A DNA stretch of 64,000 bases from an uncultured Olsenella sp. (GTDB lineage: Bacteria; Actinomycetota; Coriobacteriia; Coriobacteriales; Atopobiaceae). Where the stretch lies: contig ONBR01000002.1 in NCBI GenBank assembly GCA_900316105.1, forward strand, positions 1 to 64,000. The letters run 5' to 3'. A program made the translations under genes and the position numbers. Within the stretch, counting starts at the first letter, position 1, and each line of letters opens with the position of its first letter. The notes under the pieces were generated by a model. The model was not told where the DNA came from and made no database searches. It saw only the letters and a program-made list of their open reading frames with translations. Shown here piece by piece: positions 53,453 to 62,454 of this stretch.

Positions 53453-53932
53453 ATGACTACGTATCGCTCTGGCTCTTTTGCATCTGCTGCCGCCTATGCC
53501 ACTCAGGGCTCGCTTGCCTTGCAACGCCAATACCCCGTCAAGTTCACCCTCATTGAGGGAGGCCATGGAGATGATGCGGCGAAGCGAATCCAGGACGTGG
53601 AGGCAAAGTCTCCCTCTGATCCGGCCCGTGCGGAAAGTCATATTCCTGCCCGCGCATTCGTTGTTGCCGTTGTCACCGTCCTTCTGGCCCTTTGCTTGAC
53701 CTTCGTGGCCAGCGTGGTCTCCGCTCATGCCGTAGCCGATGCCCTGGACTCCGCTGGTAGCGAGGAGGTCGTGGTGCAGAGCGGGGATACCATCTGGTCT
53801 TTGGCCACCAAGCATTCGGTCTCTGGTGTCAGTACCGATGATGTGGTCTCCTGGATTGAGCAGCACAATGCCGTTGACGCTGGTCATCTTGCCGTGGGAC
53901 AGACCCTTACGGTGCCTGGTAGCGCCCGATAA
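53453..53932 (+). CDS. LysM-domain membrane protein, possible SOS division inhibitor (YneA-like)
   Basis: 159 residues: a cytoplasmic N terminus of about 65 residues, one membrane helix (about 68-95), then an outside LysM domain (VVVQSGDTIWSLATKH near 106, with VGQTLTVPG near 147) that should bind peptidoglycan. In Bacillus the yneA gene, divergent from lexA, codes for a short membrane-LysM protein that blocks division during SOS. The arrangement here is the same, and LexA boxes sit in the shared promoter region. The extra N-terminal part is not in YneA. Ribosome-binding site AAGGAGA. Confidence 0.8.
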   Translation: MTTYRSGSFASAAAYATQGSLALQRQYPVKFTLIEGGHGDDAAKRIQDVEAKSPSDPARAESHIPARAFVVAVVTVLLALCLTFVASVVSAHAVADALDSAGSEEVVVQSGDTIWSLATKHSVSGVSTDDVVSWIEQHNAVDAGHLAVGQTLTVPGSAR

Positions 53933-54032
53933 TTCAGTTCGCGTTACTTCTTTGATGCCGTCAGGTTTCAGCTATGCACATTTGGTGTATATGTGGTAAC
54001 TTTTCACTGGATAATTTCGGTGAAAGGATGCT

Positions 54033-54488
54033 ATGCGCTGCCCAAAATGTGGTTGCGAGGAGTCAAAGGTAGTAGATTCTCGCCCTTCAGATACCAATGA
54101 CGCCATCAGACGTCGTCGCGAGTGCGTGCGCTGTGGCACTCGCTTCACGACCTACGAGCGTCGCGAGGAGACCCCCCTTATGGTGATCAAGAAGGACGGT
54201 CACAAGGAGGCCTTCGAACGCCAAAAGATAATGCGTGGCCTTATGATGGCTGCCATCAAGCGCGATATTCCCGTTGAGACGCTGAACCGCCTGATCGATG
54301 ACATCATCAGCGAGCTGAGGGACAACGGCCTCTCCGAGGTCGATTCCCAGGATTTGGGAAAGATGGTCTTGCAGCGGCTCATTGACATTGACAAGGTTGC
54401 CTATGTGCGCTTTGCCTCTGTGTATCGTGACTTCAAGGATGTAGACGAGTTTAGTGAGGAGCTGCGTAGTCTTGCAAACGGTGACTGA
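54033..54488 (+). CDS. nrdR: Transcriptional repressor NrdR
   Basis: Nucleotide-sensing repressor of ribonucleotide reductase genes. It has 151 residues. The zinc ribbon has CPKCGCEESKVVDSR at the start and RRECVRCGTRFTTYER near 29-44. An ATP-cone domain follows (VIKKDGHKEAFERQKIMRGL near 52-71). Full, normal length. GAAAGGA precedes ATG 54033. No ribonucleotide reductase gene is in the window. It overlaps dut by 8 bases. Confidence 0.96.
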   Translation: MRCPKCGCEESKVVDSRPSDTNDAIRRRRECVRCGTRFTTYERREETPLMVIKKDGHKEAFERQKIMRGLMMAAIKRDIPVETLNRLIDDIISELRDNGLSEVDSQDLGKMVLQRLIDIDKVAYVRFASVYRDFKDVDEFSEELRSLANGD

Positions 54489-54930
54489 GATAGATCACAT
54501 CACCCTTCCCATAAAGCGCCTGGATGATTCCGTAGAGCTTCCCAGCTATGCCTATTCAGGCGACGCAGGCCTTGACCTACGGGCAAATGAGGACCTTGTA
54601 CTCAAGCCCTTTGAACGTCGTCTCGTTGCCACTGGTCTGGCCATCGCCATTCCCGAGGGCTACGCTGGCTTTGTCCAGCCCAGGAGCGGTTTGGCCCTTC
54701 GCGAGGGCCTTTCCATGGCCAATACCCCTGGTCTCATTGACGCCCATTATCGTGGCGAGCTTAAGGTCTGCGCCATCAACCTTGATCCACAGAATGATAT
54801 CCACATCAGCAAGGGCGAGCGTATCGCCCAGCTTGTCATCCAGCGCGTGCCCGTCGTCCAGCTCCAGGAGGTTTCTGAGCTTGATGAGACTGATCGCGGC
54901 GCTGGCGGTTTTGGTTCAAGTGGCGTTTAA
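54481..54930 (+). CDS. dut: dUTP diphosphatase
   Basis: Hydrolyses dUTP to dUMP, keeping uracil out of DNA. It has 149 residues from GTG 54481; TTG 54472 is possible. The five trimeric dUTPase motifs are present: AGLDLRA near 27, RSGLALREG near 67, NTPGLIDAHYRGELKV near 80, ERIAQLVIQ near 110 and the P-loop-like RGAGGFGSSG at the C terminus. Its overlap with nrdR ties it to deoxynucleotide supply. Confidence 0.95.
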   Translation: MTEIDHITLPIKRLDDSVELPSYAYSGDAGLDLRANEDLVLKPFERRLVATGLAIAIPEGYAGFVQPRSGLALREGLSMANTPGLIDAHYRGELKVCAINLDPQNDIHISKGERIAQLVIQRVPVVQLQEVSELDETDRGAGGFGSSGV

Positions 54931-54971
54931 CTTCGCCGTTTGATAGGGGAGCCAGATTCATTGGCTCAAAG

Positions 54972-54992
54972 GGGCAGTCCCCTGCCCGTTTT
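54972..54992 (+). terminator. Weak terminator after dut
   Basis: GGGCAG (54972-54977) and CTGCCC (54982-54987) form a 6-bp stem with a 4-base loop, followed by GTTTTG. A second small hairpin, GAGCCA/TGGCTC, precedes it (about 54949-54966). Confidence 0.45.
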
Positions 54993-55023
54993 GTACCCCA
55001 AACAATAGGAGGGTAGGTATTTT

Positions 55024-56337
55024 ATGGAAAAGTTCTTCAAGATGGCCGAGAGGGGATCCTCGGCTGGACAAGAGATGCGCGCGGGCCTGACGACCTTTTT
55101 GGCCATGTCGTACATCATCGCGCTGAACCCGCTCATTCTCTTTAGTGCAGGCGTGCCCATTTCCGCCACGATCACCAGTACCTGCTTTGGTGCCGGCGTC
55201 ATGACCATCCTGATGGGCATCTTTGCAAATCGTCCCTTGGCACTGGCATCTGGCCTGGGCATCAACTCCATGATTGCCGTTGCTGCCACCACCGTGTGCG
55301 CAGGTGACTGGCATGCTGCCATGGGCGTCGTCTTCCTCGAGGGCGTCGTCATCCTGCTCCTGGTTCTCTGTGGCCTCCGCCAGGCCATCATGGACGCCAT
55401 TCCCGTGTCCCTGCGTCATGGCATCTCCGTTGGTCTTGGCCTCTTCATCGCCATGATCGGTCTCTCCAATGCAGGTATCATCACGGGCGATGGTGGCACC
55501 CTGCTTGCCCTGGGAGAGGTTACCAGCCCCACCTTCATTCTGGGCATCATCTCCATCGTCGCGACCATCATCCTCTCTGCCCTCGAAGTCAAGGGCGCCC
55601 TGCTCCTGGGCATCATCCTTGCCGTCGTTTGCGGTATTCCTCTGGGCGTCACCGCCGTGCCCCAGGGCATCGTCTCCTTCCCTGACTTCTCTGGCTTTGG
55701 CGCTCCCTTCCAGACGGATGCCAATGGAGTAATCGGTATGGCCAAGGTCATGACCACCCCGACCTTGCTCGTTTTGGCCTTCTCCCTCATGATGTCTGAC
55801 TTCTTCGACACCATGGGCACCGCCCTGGCCGTTGCCAAGCAGGGCGACTTCCTGACTGAGGATGGCGAGGTCGAGGACATGCGCCAGATTCTGATCGTTG
55901 ACTCCTGCGCAGCCTTCGTCGGTGGCTTCCTGGGCGCCTCCTCCGTCACAACCTTTGTCGAGTCGACCTCTGGTGCGGCTGACGGTGGTCGTACTGGTTT
56001 CTCCTCTGTCTTTTGCGGCATCCTCTTCATTGCGGCTGCCTTCTTTGCACCCCTGATTGCCATCGTTCCTGGCGCCGCCACCTGCGGGGCATTGGTCTAC
56101 GTTGGCTTCCTGATGATGTCCGAGGCCTTGGACATCGACTGGTCCAACATGCTGGATGGCCTGCCCGCATTCCTGATTGTCGCTGGCATTCCCATGACCT
56201 ACTCGATCTCCTCCGGCATCGGCCTTGGCTTCCTTGGCTACATTGTCGTCGCCATTGCCACCGGCAATGCGAAGAAGATCAAGCCTCTCATGTGGGTCGC
56301 TGCGGTTGCCTTCCTGATCTATTTCCTCGTGTCCTAG
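55024..56337 (+). CDS. NCS2-family purine permease (AzgA/PbuG-like)
   Basis: A 437-residue transporter with about 13 hydrophobic helices. It belongs to the AzgA branch: AGLTTFLAMSYIIALNPLIL near 20-40, GLGINSMIAV near 77, DFFDTMGTALAVAKQGDFL near 258-277 and SSVTTFVESTSGAADGGRTG near 302-321. These motifs are those of adenine or guanine/hypoxanthine proton symporters. It has a ribosome-binding site TAGGAGGG. The neighbouring uracil permease suggests joint nucleobase salvage. Exact purine preference cannot be read. Confidence 0.92.
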   Translation: MEKFFKMAERGSSAGQEMRAGLTTFLAMSYIIALNPLILFSAGVPISATITSTCFGAGVMTILMGIFANRPLALASGLGINSMIAVAATTVCAGDWHAAMGVVFLEGVVILLLVLCGLRQAIMDAIPVSLRHGISVGLGLFIAMIGLSNAGIITGDGGTLLALGEVTSPTFILGIISIVATIILSALEVKGALLLGIILAVVCGIPLGVTAVPQGIVSFPDFSGFGAPFQTDANGVIGMAKVMTTPTLLVLAFSLMMSDFFDTMGTALAVAKQGDFLTEDGEVEDMRQILIVDSCAAFVGGFLGASSVTTFVESTSGAADGGRTGFSSVFCGILFIAAAFFAPLIAIVPGAATCGALVYVGFLMMSEALDIDWSNMLDGLPAFLIVAGIPMTYSISSGIGLGFLGYIVVAIATGNAKKIKPLMWVAAVAFLIYFLVS

Positions 56338-56350
56338 TAGTTGGCGTTCC

Positions 56351-56385
56351 AAGGAGCCTGGCAGCCAGCCAGGCTCCTTTTTTGT
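56351..56385 (+). terminator. Terminator after the purine permease
   Basis: An 11-bp perfect stem, AGGAGCCTGGC (56352-56362) with GCCAGGCTCCT (56368-56378), a 5-base loop and six T. Confidence 0.92.
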
Positions 56386-56471
56386 GTGTCGTGCCTCAGC
56401 TTCCTTGAAATCTGTTGCGCGGAATGTGGCAAGTCCCAATGTGGGCCTTCCAAGCTAGAGATTGGAGTTCT

Positions 56472-57761
56472 ATGGCAAGGTCAAAACGCGAGATCATCGG
56501 TGTCGATGATCGCGTGAGCGTCGGAAGGGCGATACCCCTGGGTATCCAGCACATGATGAGCATGTTTGGCTCCACCGTGCTGGTTCCCGTCCTTACGGGT
56601 CTGAGCCCCAACGTCGCCATCATGTGCTCGGGCATCGGTACCATTTGCTACCTGCTCGTCACCAAGAACAAGATTCCCTCCTACCTGGGCAGTTCCTTTG
56701 CCTTCATCAGTCCCATCATCGCCGCCACGGCAGCTACGGGCAGCCTAAGCACTGCCCTTTCCGGCGTGGTTGTTGCTGGTATGGTCTTTCTCCTTGTGGC
56801 GGGAATCATCAAGCTCGTGGGTACGGGATGGCTCGACAGGCTTCTGCCTCCCGTGCTGGTGGCCTCGGTCATGGTCGTCATCGGCGTCGGCCTGTCTGCA
56901 ACGGCAGTCAAGATGGCGCTTAACTCGTCTACGGACGCTTTCGTGGCCCAGGGAGCCGTCGTTGCGGCTATTACCCTCATTGCGGCCGTCGTATTCTCGG
57001 GCATGGGAGGCATCGTGGGCACCCTGCCCATCCTCCTTGCCATCATCGTGGGCTACGTCATCTCAATCCCCCTGGGCCTTGTGGATACTCAGACCGTGGC
57101 TGATGCCGCCTGGATTGGCCTTCCTCCCATCCAGACTCCGCACTTCGACCTCGGCGCAGTGGCCCTGATTGCGCCTGTTGCCCTGGTCGTCGTGATCGAG
57201 CACATCGGCCACCTGCTTGCCGTCGGCGAGATCGTGGGCAAGGACTACCGTCCCATGCTGCCTCGTTCCCTGGCTGGTGATGGCATTTCCACGATGATCT
57301 CCGGCTTCCTGGGTGGTCCTCCCACCACCACCTACGCCGAGAACATCGGCGTCATGTCTGTGACGCGCGTCTACTCCACGCAGGTTTTCTGGTATGCGGG
57401 GGGCTTCGCCCTGATCGTTGGCGGCTTCTGCCCCAAGCTTGCCGCCTTCATCAACACCATCCCCGTTCCCGTTATGGGTGGTGTGAGCCTCCTGCTCTTT
57501 GGTCTCATTGCCTCTAACGGCCTGCGCATGCTGGTTACCAACAAGGTTGACTTCGACGAGAACCGCAACCTCATGATTGCCTCCGTGGTCATCATCCTGG
57601 GTGTTGGCATGGAGACGTCCGGCATCGCCATACCTCTGGGCTCTTACACGCTGCCCGGTATGGCTACCTCCGCCCTGATCGGCGTGATCATGAACCTCAT
57701 CCTGCCCCGTCCCGCAAAGGAAGGGGAGGGCCAGGAGGGCTCTGCCGATACGAAGGCTTAG
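56472..57761 (+). CDS. uraA: Uracil permease (NCS2/UraA)
   Basis: 429 residues from ATG 56472, with GGAG 9 bases upstream. Twelve or more hydrophobic segments. UraA features: LGIQHMMSMFGSTVLVP near 25-41, the conserved Glu in VVVIEHIGHLLAVGEI near 240, and GGPPTTTYAENIGVMSVT near 284-301, the substrate-site loop. It imports uracil for UMP synthesis via the phosphoribosyltransferase activity of PyrR or Upp. It has its own terminator and a 134-base spacer from the purine permease. Confidence 0.94.
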   Translation: MARSKREIIGVDDRVSVGRAIPLGIQHMMSMFGSTVLVPVLTGLSPNVAIMCSGIGTICYLLVTKNKIPSYLGSSFAFISPIIAATAATGSLSTALSGVVVAGMVFLLVAGIIKLVGTGWLDRLLPPVLVASVMVVIGVGLSATAVKMALNSSTDAFVAQGAVVAAITLIAAVVFSGMGGIVGTLPILLAIIVGYVISIPLGLVDTQTVADAAWIGLPPIQTPHFDLGAVALIAPVALVVVIEHIGHLLAVGEIVGKDYRPMLPRSLAGDGISTMISGFLGGPPTTTYAENIGVMSVTRVYSTQVFWYAGGFALIVGGFCPKLAAFINTIPVPVMGGVSLLLFGLIASNGLRMLVTNKVDFDENRNLMIASVVIILGVGMETSGIAIPLGSYTLPGMATSALIGVIMNLILPRPAKEGEGQEGSADTKA

Positions 57762-57813
57762 AACTAGCATTTGAGCTGAAAAGCAAAATAGGGGAGACCG
57801 AGTGCCTCCCAGA

Positions 57814-57839
57814 AGGGGAGGGCTTGTCCCTCCCTTTTT
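57814..57839 (+). terminator. uraA terminator
   Basis: GGGAGGG (57816-57822) and CCCTCCC (57828-57834), a 5-base loop and five T. The 188 bases from here to trxB hold no gene that I see and are AT-rich after 57900. Confidence 0.88.
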
Positions 57840-58027
57840 GCTAAGCTTCTATTGGGGTCCTGGGCAATCATTGGCTTCGACCCCCGACTCCCCTTGCGGA
57901 AATAGAAAGTTAGTCTTGGCATATAGTATTCTTATCGACAGTGTTTGAATACAAATAGATTGGGTACAACCGAAATATAAGGAAAATGATTCCAGCTGGG
58001 TAGCTGGTCGTTTGGAAGGACATCCTC

Positions 58028-58975
58028 ATGGCTGACGCAATCAAGGACCTGGTCATCATCGGCGGTGGACCTGCGGGTCTCTCGGCATCCATCTACGCGG
58101 CAAGGGCTCTTTTGGATGCCGTGACCCTGGAGAAGGAATCCCTGGGCGGTCAGATCATCCTGACCAGCGAGGTGGACAACTATCCTGGCGTTCCTCACAC
58201 TGATGGCTTTTCTTTGACCGACGCAATGCACAAGCAAGCTGAGGACCTGGGTGCCCAAATCGTGATGGACGACGTTCAAAGGCTCGAGCGCGACTCAGAG
58301 ACAGGCGTCTTTACCCTTACTACAGCTCAGGGAAGCTACAAGGCTCGTACCGTCATCGCCGCTGGTGGTGCCTCTCCGCGCAAGGCGGGCTTTGTGGGGG
58401 AGACCGACTTTGCTGGTCATGGCGTATCCTACTGCGCAACATGCGACGCCATGTTCTATAGGGGCAAGCAGGTCTACGTGATCGGTGACGGGAATTCCGC
58501 CGCGGAGGAGGCGGTCTTTCTGACAAGGTTTGCCGGCAAGGTGACCATGATCGTCCGCGGCGACAAGCTTCGCGCCCAGGCTTCCGTGGCCAAGCAGATT
58601 CACGAGAACGAGAAGATAATAGTTAAGTACCGAACGAAAGTAACCGCGGTAGGGGGAGAGGGGCTCCTGGAGTCCATAACCCTCAAGGACCTCTCGACTG
58701 ACGAGGAACACACCGAGACCTACGACAAGGGCTCCTTCGGCGTCTTTGTCATCCTGCGCCGTATGCCCGCGGCACAGCTCCTGCATGACCTGGTCGAGAT
58801 TGATGACCGCGGCTACGTGGTTACCAACGACCGCATGGAGACTCAGACATCTGGTTTGTACGTGGCTGGCGACATCCGCCAGAAGAGCCTTCGTCAGATC
58901 GTAACGGCCGTTGCCGATGGAGCCATTGCGGCCACGAGCGCGGCCGAGTATCTGGGTCAGTCCGTAGAGAGCTAA
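58028..58975 (+). CDS. trxB: Thioredoxin reductase
   Basis: NADPH-dependent flavoprotein that reduces thioredoxin. It has 315 residues: FAD motif GGGPAGLSASIYAARA near 14, redox-active CATCDAMFYRGK near 137-148, NADPH motif GDGNSAAEEAVFL near 157, and YVAGDIRQKSLRQIVTAVADGAIAA near 277-301. GGAAGG precedes the ATG. It is transcribed alone, between two terminators. Confidence 0.95.
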   Translation: MADAIKDLVIIGGGPAGLSASIYAARALLDAVTLEKESLGGQIILTSEVDNYPGVPHTDGFSLTDAMHKQAEDLGAQIVMDDVQRLERDSETGVFTLTTAQGSYKARTVIAAGGASPRKAGFVGETDFAGHGVSYCATCDAMFYRGKQVYVIGDGNSAAEEAVFLTRFAGKVTMIVRGDKLRAQASVAKQIHENEKIIVKYRTKVTAVGGEGLLESITLKDLSTDEEHTETYDKGSFGVFVILRRMPAAQLLHDLVEIDDRGYVVTNDRMETQTSGLYVAGDIRQKSLRQIVTAVADGAIAATSAAEYLGQSVES

Positions 58976-59002
58976 GGACAGACGCCAAATATCGGCTTAG
59001 AG

Positions 59003-59038
59003 AGGCCCGTCTTGCCAATGCGTGGGACGGGCCTTTTC
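59003..59038 (+). terminator. trxB terminator
   Basis: AGGCCCGTC (59003-59011) pairs perfectly with GACGGGCCT (59026-59034), then TTTTC. The stretch 59040-59267 has no gene that I can support; 59085-59145 is very AT-rich. Confidence 0.9.
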
Positions 59039-59267
59039 GGTAGACTTTTGTCAAGTCGTGCTTACAGGTCAGACAGTCACATTTCTGCGGATTTATATAA
59101 AACCATGATAATATATCTTATGTTAAGTAGATAAAATCCCAGGTAAGCTTAGGTATCGGCACACTGACAGAACGCAAACATGGCCGCAATTCCCTCTTTT
59201 TTGCGGAAAGCTTCTGTGAGCAAGCTAGGCTTCATGTTGGCTTATTCGAACCGGGCCTATGGCAGTG

Positions 59268-59304
59268 AAAAAATCGCCCGAGTTCGCTTGGCGGCTCGGG
59301 CGAT
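59268..59304 (-). terminator. Terminator of the ClC channel gene
   Basis: On the minus strand ATCGCCCGAG (59304-59295) pairs with CTCGGGCGAT (59282-59273), followed by a run of six T (59273-59268). It is 57 bases after the stop. Confidence 0.88.
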
Positions 59305-59360
59305 TCTGTGCCTATGGGATTGGACTCCCCATAAGTGCTGCTTTGCTTCGACCTCAGCCC

Positions 59361-60971
59361 TTACTGTCTGGGTGACCTGGACGTGGCCAGAGAGCTCTTG
59401 CAGAGCTCCCAGATCTGGGGCTGGATGTCATCCTCCTCGCTGGCGTTCATGATGACCAGAATCTCGTCCAGGGCTTGGAGCCTCGTGGTGCCCGTCGGAA
59501 GGACGTCCACGCCAGCGCGGTCGATTGTGACGATGCGGGATGACTCGGGCCAGCTGATCTCGGCTAGGGTCTTTCCCTCGACCTTTGAGCCGGCACCGAC
59601 GGTATAGGCATGGAATGACTTCTCCCCCGCCACCGTTCCGCGCGTCTTCGAACGGATGTTTCTGACACCCAGGAGGTTAGAAAGCAGGTGCTCGTAGAAG
59701 GGGTCGGCGTCTAAGAGATTTGCCACGACGTAGGCAATGATGGCCACGATGGAAACCGAAAGGAGTGCGCTCATGGAGCCCGTCAGCTCGAAGGCCAGGA
59801 CGACTCCCGTGATGGGTGCCCTGACGACCGCGGCAAAGATACCGCCTATGCCCAGGGCCATGAAGTTGATCATATAGACGGTCAGAAGGTCGGTTGCGTT
59901 GGTGAGCACACTGCCATAGAGGGCGCCCAGGAGCATGCCCATGACGCAGAGGGGAAAGAGCGTACCCCCAGGGGCGCCTGAGGAGAAGCAGACCGTGGTA
60001 AAGAGGTACTTCCCTACCAGGAGGCCCAGGAGGGTGAGCAGGGGAAGGTGAGTGGGTTCCTTGAGGAGGTCCACGATGGCATCACCGCCGCAGAGGAGCT
60101 GGGGAGCCAGGAAGGCCATGACGCCCGTGAGCGCGAAGGGAATGGCCAGACGTCCCATGAAGGGTAGCTTGCCCATGCGGCCAAAGACCTTCTCGCTGCA
60201 GGCGAACATGCCCTTGTTGTGGAGTGCTCCCAGGACGCCGCAGATAATGCCAAAGAGGACCACGTAGAGGTAGTAGCCGTGAGGAAGTTCGTGGAAGAAG
60301 TTCAGGCGCAGGACAGGTTCGACACCCAGGACCTGAGAGACCAGGAAGTCTGAGGTGACCGCAGACGCCATGGCGGAGACGATAAGCGATGGCGTGAACT
60401 CCTTGTGAATCTCCTCAATGGCAAAGAGGGTACCTGTCAGAGGCGCTCCAAAGGCCGTAGACATGCCAGCAGCGGCTCCGCAGGTGATCAGAAGCCTTTC
60501 CTCGCCTCGCCCGCGCTTGAGGAGCTTTGAGACGGCCTTGCCTCCCATGCCGCCCAGCTGGATCGATGGTCCCTCGCGGCCCAGGGAAAGGCCAGACAGG
60601 GTGAGCAGCGAACCCTCGGTGAACTTTGCCAGAAGTACGCGGTGCCAAGGCATGTCGATGCGGCCCATGACCTCTGCGTCCACCTGCGGGATGCCCGAGC
60701 CCTGGGTATAGGGCTCCCAGTCCACCAGTTTTGCCACGATGACGCAGGAGGCCACCAGAAGGGCTATGAAGCCCACGAGGGCCCAAGGCAGCTGGTGGGC
60801 CTTGAAGAGGAGCCAACGCAGGAAGCCCTCCGACTTTGTCAGGCAGAGTCTGTAGAGCGTTACTATGCCGCCCGAGACGAGGCCGACCAGGGCCCCCTCC
60901 CAGACCATGTCTATTTGAAGGCGTCGCGAGAAGCGCCTGCGCACCTGTCCCGTGGCTCCCGCATGTGGCAT
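59361..60971 (-). CDS. clcA: ClC-family chloride channel/antiporter with C-terminal TrkA-C (RCK) domain
   Basis: 536 residues from ATG 60971, with AGAAGGGGA upstream. The ClC core has about 16 hydrophobic helices. Selectivity and gating motifs: GSGIPQVDAE near 90, GREGPSIQLG near 130 (with the gating Glu), and GGIFAAVVRAPITG near 372. A regulatory C-terminal RCK-C domain follows (about 450-520), as in other bacterial ClC-TrkA fusions. It may move chloride or fluoride against protons; the ion is not certain. It is transcribed on its own. Confidence 0.92.
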   Translation of the reverse strand: MPHAGATGQVRRRFSRRLQIDMVWEGALVGLVSGGIVTLYRLCLTKSEGFLRWLLFKAHQLPWALVGFIALLVASCVIVAKLVDWEPYTQGSGIPQVDAEVMGRIDMPWHRVLLAKFTEGSLLTLSGLSLGREGPSIQLGGMGGKAVSKLLKRGRGEERLLITCGAAAGMSTAFGAPLTGTLFAIEEIHKEFTPSLIVSAMASAVTSDFLVSQVLGVEPVLRLNFFHELPHGYYLYVVLFGIICGVLGALHNKGMFACSEKVFGRMGKLPFMGRLAIPFALTGVMAFLAPQLLCGGDAIVDLLKEPTHLPLLTLLGLLVGKYLFTTVCFSSGAPGGTLFPLCVMGMLLGALYGSVLTNATDLLTVYMINFMALGIGGIFAAVVRAPITGVVLAFELTGSMSALLSVSIVAIIAYVVANLLDADPFYEHLLSNLLGVRNIRSKTRGTVAGEKSFHAYTVGAGSKVEGKTLAEISWPESSRIVTIDRAGVDVLPTGTTRLQALDEILVIMNASEEDDIQPQIWELCKSSLATSRSPRQ

Positions 60972-61037
60972 ATGAGAATCCCCTTCTCTGGACCGTCGTA
61001 GCGACCGACCCCGTGTTGGTCCAAACGTGTGACAAAG

Positions 61038-61072
61038 AAAAAACAAGGGGAGCGGCTTGGGCCACTCCCCTT
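61038..61072 (-). terminator. apt terminator
   Basis: On the minus strand AAGGGGAG (61072-61065) pairs with CTCCCCTT (61052-61045), followed by GTTTTTT. It is 40 bases after the apt stop. Confidence 0.9.
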
Positions 61073-61111
61073 CTGATGATAACGCTATCGCGCGAGCGCC
61101 AGGTAGCTTAG

Positions 61112-61645
61112 CTACTTGACCTGAATGAGGGTGTAGACCTCCTGCGGGTACTCCTTGGCGATGGTGGGAAGGGGGTCCAGGTAGGTGAGCTCCAGTATGA
61201 AGGAGAAGCCCATGACCTGGGCCCCGGCATGCTCGGCAAGCTTTGCCGTGGCGATGGCGGTGCCGCCCGTGGCAACGAGGTCGTCCACGATCAGGACCTT
61301 GTCCTCCTTGGTAAGGGCGTCCTGGTGAATCTGGAGCTCATCGGTACCGTACTCCAGCGAGTAGGACTCGGTGTAGACGGCACGGGGGAGCTTGCCGGGC
61401 TTGCGTGCGGGAACGAAGCCGGCGCCCAGACTGTAGGCGACGGGAGCGCCAATGAGGAAGCCACGGGCCTCTGCGCCCATGACCTTGGTGATGCCAGCAT
61501 CCTTGAAGTGGTCGGCAATCTGGTCGACGGCATCCTTTAGACCCTGACCGGAGGCAATCAGGGGCGTGATGTCCTTGAAGATGACGCCAGGCTCGGGATA
61601 GTCGGGAATGTCGACGATGTAGCTCTCAAGGTCTTTGCTGGGCAT
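61112..61645 (-). CDS. apt: Adenine phosphoribosyltransferase
   Basis: Makes AMP from adenine and PRPP. It has 177 residues from ATG 61645 (AAAGGAAG upstream). Apt features: the N-terminal PDYPEPGVIFKDITPL near 13-28, GAEARGFLIGAPVAYSLGAGF near 57-77, and the PRPP loop VLIVDDLVATGGTAIA near 118-133. It would use adenine imported by an NCS2 carrier such as the one at 55024. Confidence 0.96.
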   Translation of the reverse strand: MPSKDLESYIVDIPDYPEPGVIFKDITPLIASGQGLKDAVDQIADHFKDAGITKVMGAEARGFLIGAPVAYSLGAGFVPARKPGKLPRAVYTESYSLEYGTDELQIHQDALTKEDKVLIVDDLVATGGTAIATAKLAEHAGAQVMGFSFILELTYLDPLPTIAKEYPQEVYTLIQVK

Positions 61646-61722
61646 GGAGGCTTCCTTTCTGTGCCGTACTTGGAAAAGCAAATCGCGCGCAAGGTATGCG
61701 CGCGAGCCACGCAGTGAACATT

Positions 61723-62451
61723 CTACTCGTCCATCTGCGAGAACGTCTTCTTTATCTGTCTCTTGAGCAGGGTGTCGTGAACCTGTCCAGTCAAGACGAG
61801 GATGCGCTGGAGGGCACTGGCAAACTGCTCGCGAGACTCCGGCGTGGGCTCCATCTCTACCCCACCGGCCTTGCGGGTGTAGACCACCAGGGCCTGCTCG
61901 AAGAGGGCGCTCTCGCGGTTGACTGAGGTGACGTATTGACGAAGGTTCTTTGGTGCGATGCCAAAGTGCTGGAGCTCGTTACAATAGCGGATGAGACTGA
62001 AGTCGTGTCCGTCAACCAGGTCACGCCCATGAGGGGATTTCTTGAGCGTGATGATGCCGACCTCGGAGAGCTGACGCACGAAGCTCACGGAGACACCCAG
62101 AAGCTCTGGCATGCGGGCTATGGGATGGAGTCGAGACGTGATCTCGTCGTCCTCCTGGTCCGGCTCCTCCAGGCTGGCAGCCACCGTGGCAGCAACGGAG
62201 TCTGGTCTCTTTCCGTCAAGCTGGTCCTTGATGACCTGCAGGGGCATGAAGCGGTTCTTCTGCAGGTAGAGGATGGTCTCCAGGCGACTGATGTCCGACT
62301 GGGAGTAGAGACGGTAGCCCGATGGCGTGCGCGAGGGCGTCAAGAGCCCCTCGTCCTCGAGGTAGCGCACCTTCGAGATGGAAAGGTCCGGGTATTGGGC
62401 CTGGAGCTTCTTTACGACCTTGCCGATTGTCAGATAACCTGCGTCTGGCAT
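61723..62451 (-). CDS. ftsR: MerR-family regulator, FtsR-like
   Basis: 242 residues. N-terminal MerR winged HTH: LTIGKVVKKL, ISKVRYLEDEGLLTPSRTPSGYR (about 24-46). A second HTH-like part lies about 105-150 (MPELLGVSVSFVRQLSEVGII). This two-part build and the position 3 bases after a GarA-like FHA gene match FtsR/Rv1828 of actinobacteria, a regulator of ftsZ. There are no metal-binding cysteines. The ftsZ link is inferred from the family and is not visible here. Confidence 0.82.
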   Translation of the reverse strand: MPDAGYLTIGKVVKKLQAQYPDLSISKVRYLEDEGLLTPSRTPSGYRLYSQSDISRLETILYLQKNRFMPLQVIKDQLDGKRPDSVAATVAASLEEPDQEDDEITSRLHPIARMPELLGVSVSFVRQLSEVGIITLKKSPHGRDLVDGHDFSLIRYCNELQHFGIAPKNLRQYVTSVNRESALFEQALVVYTRKAGGVEMEPTPESREQFASALQRILVLTGQVHDTLLKRQIKKTFSQMDE

Positions 62452-62454
62452 GAG

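Noticed and set aside
59240..59262. tRNA T-arm-like TTCGAACC
   Set aside because: The rest of a tRNA cloverleaf (acceptor stem, anticodon arm) cannot be built on either strand.
59180..59452. Possible small gene of 90 codons between trxB and clcA
   Set aside because: It runs through the clear minus-strand terminator of clcA and into its coding end, and has no ribosome-binding site.
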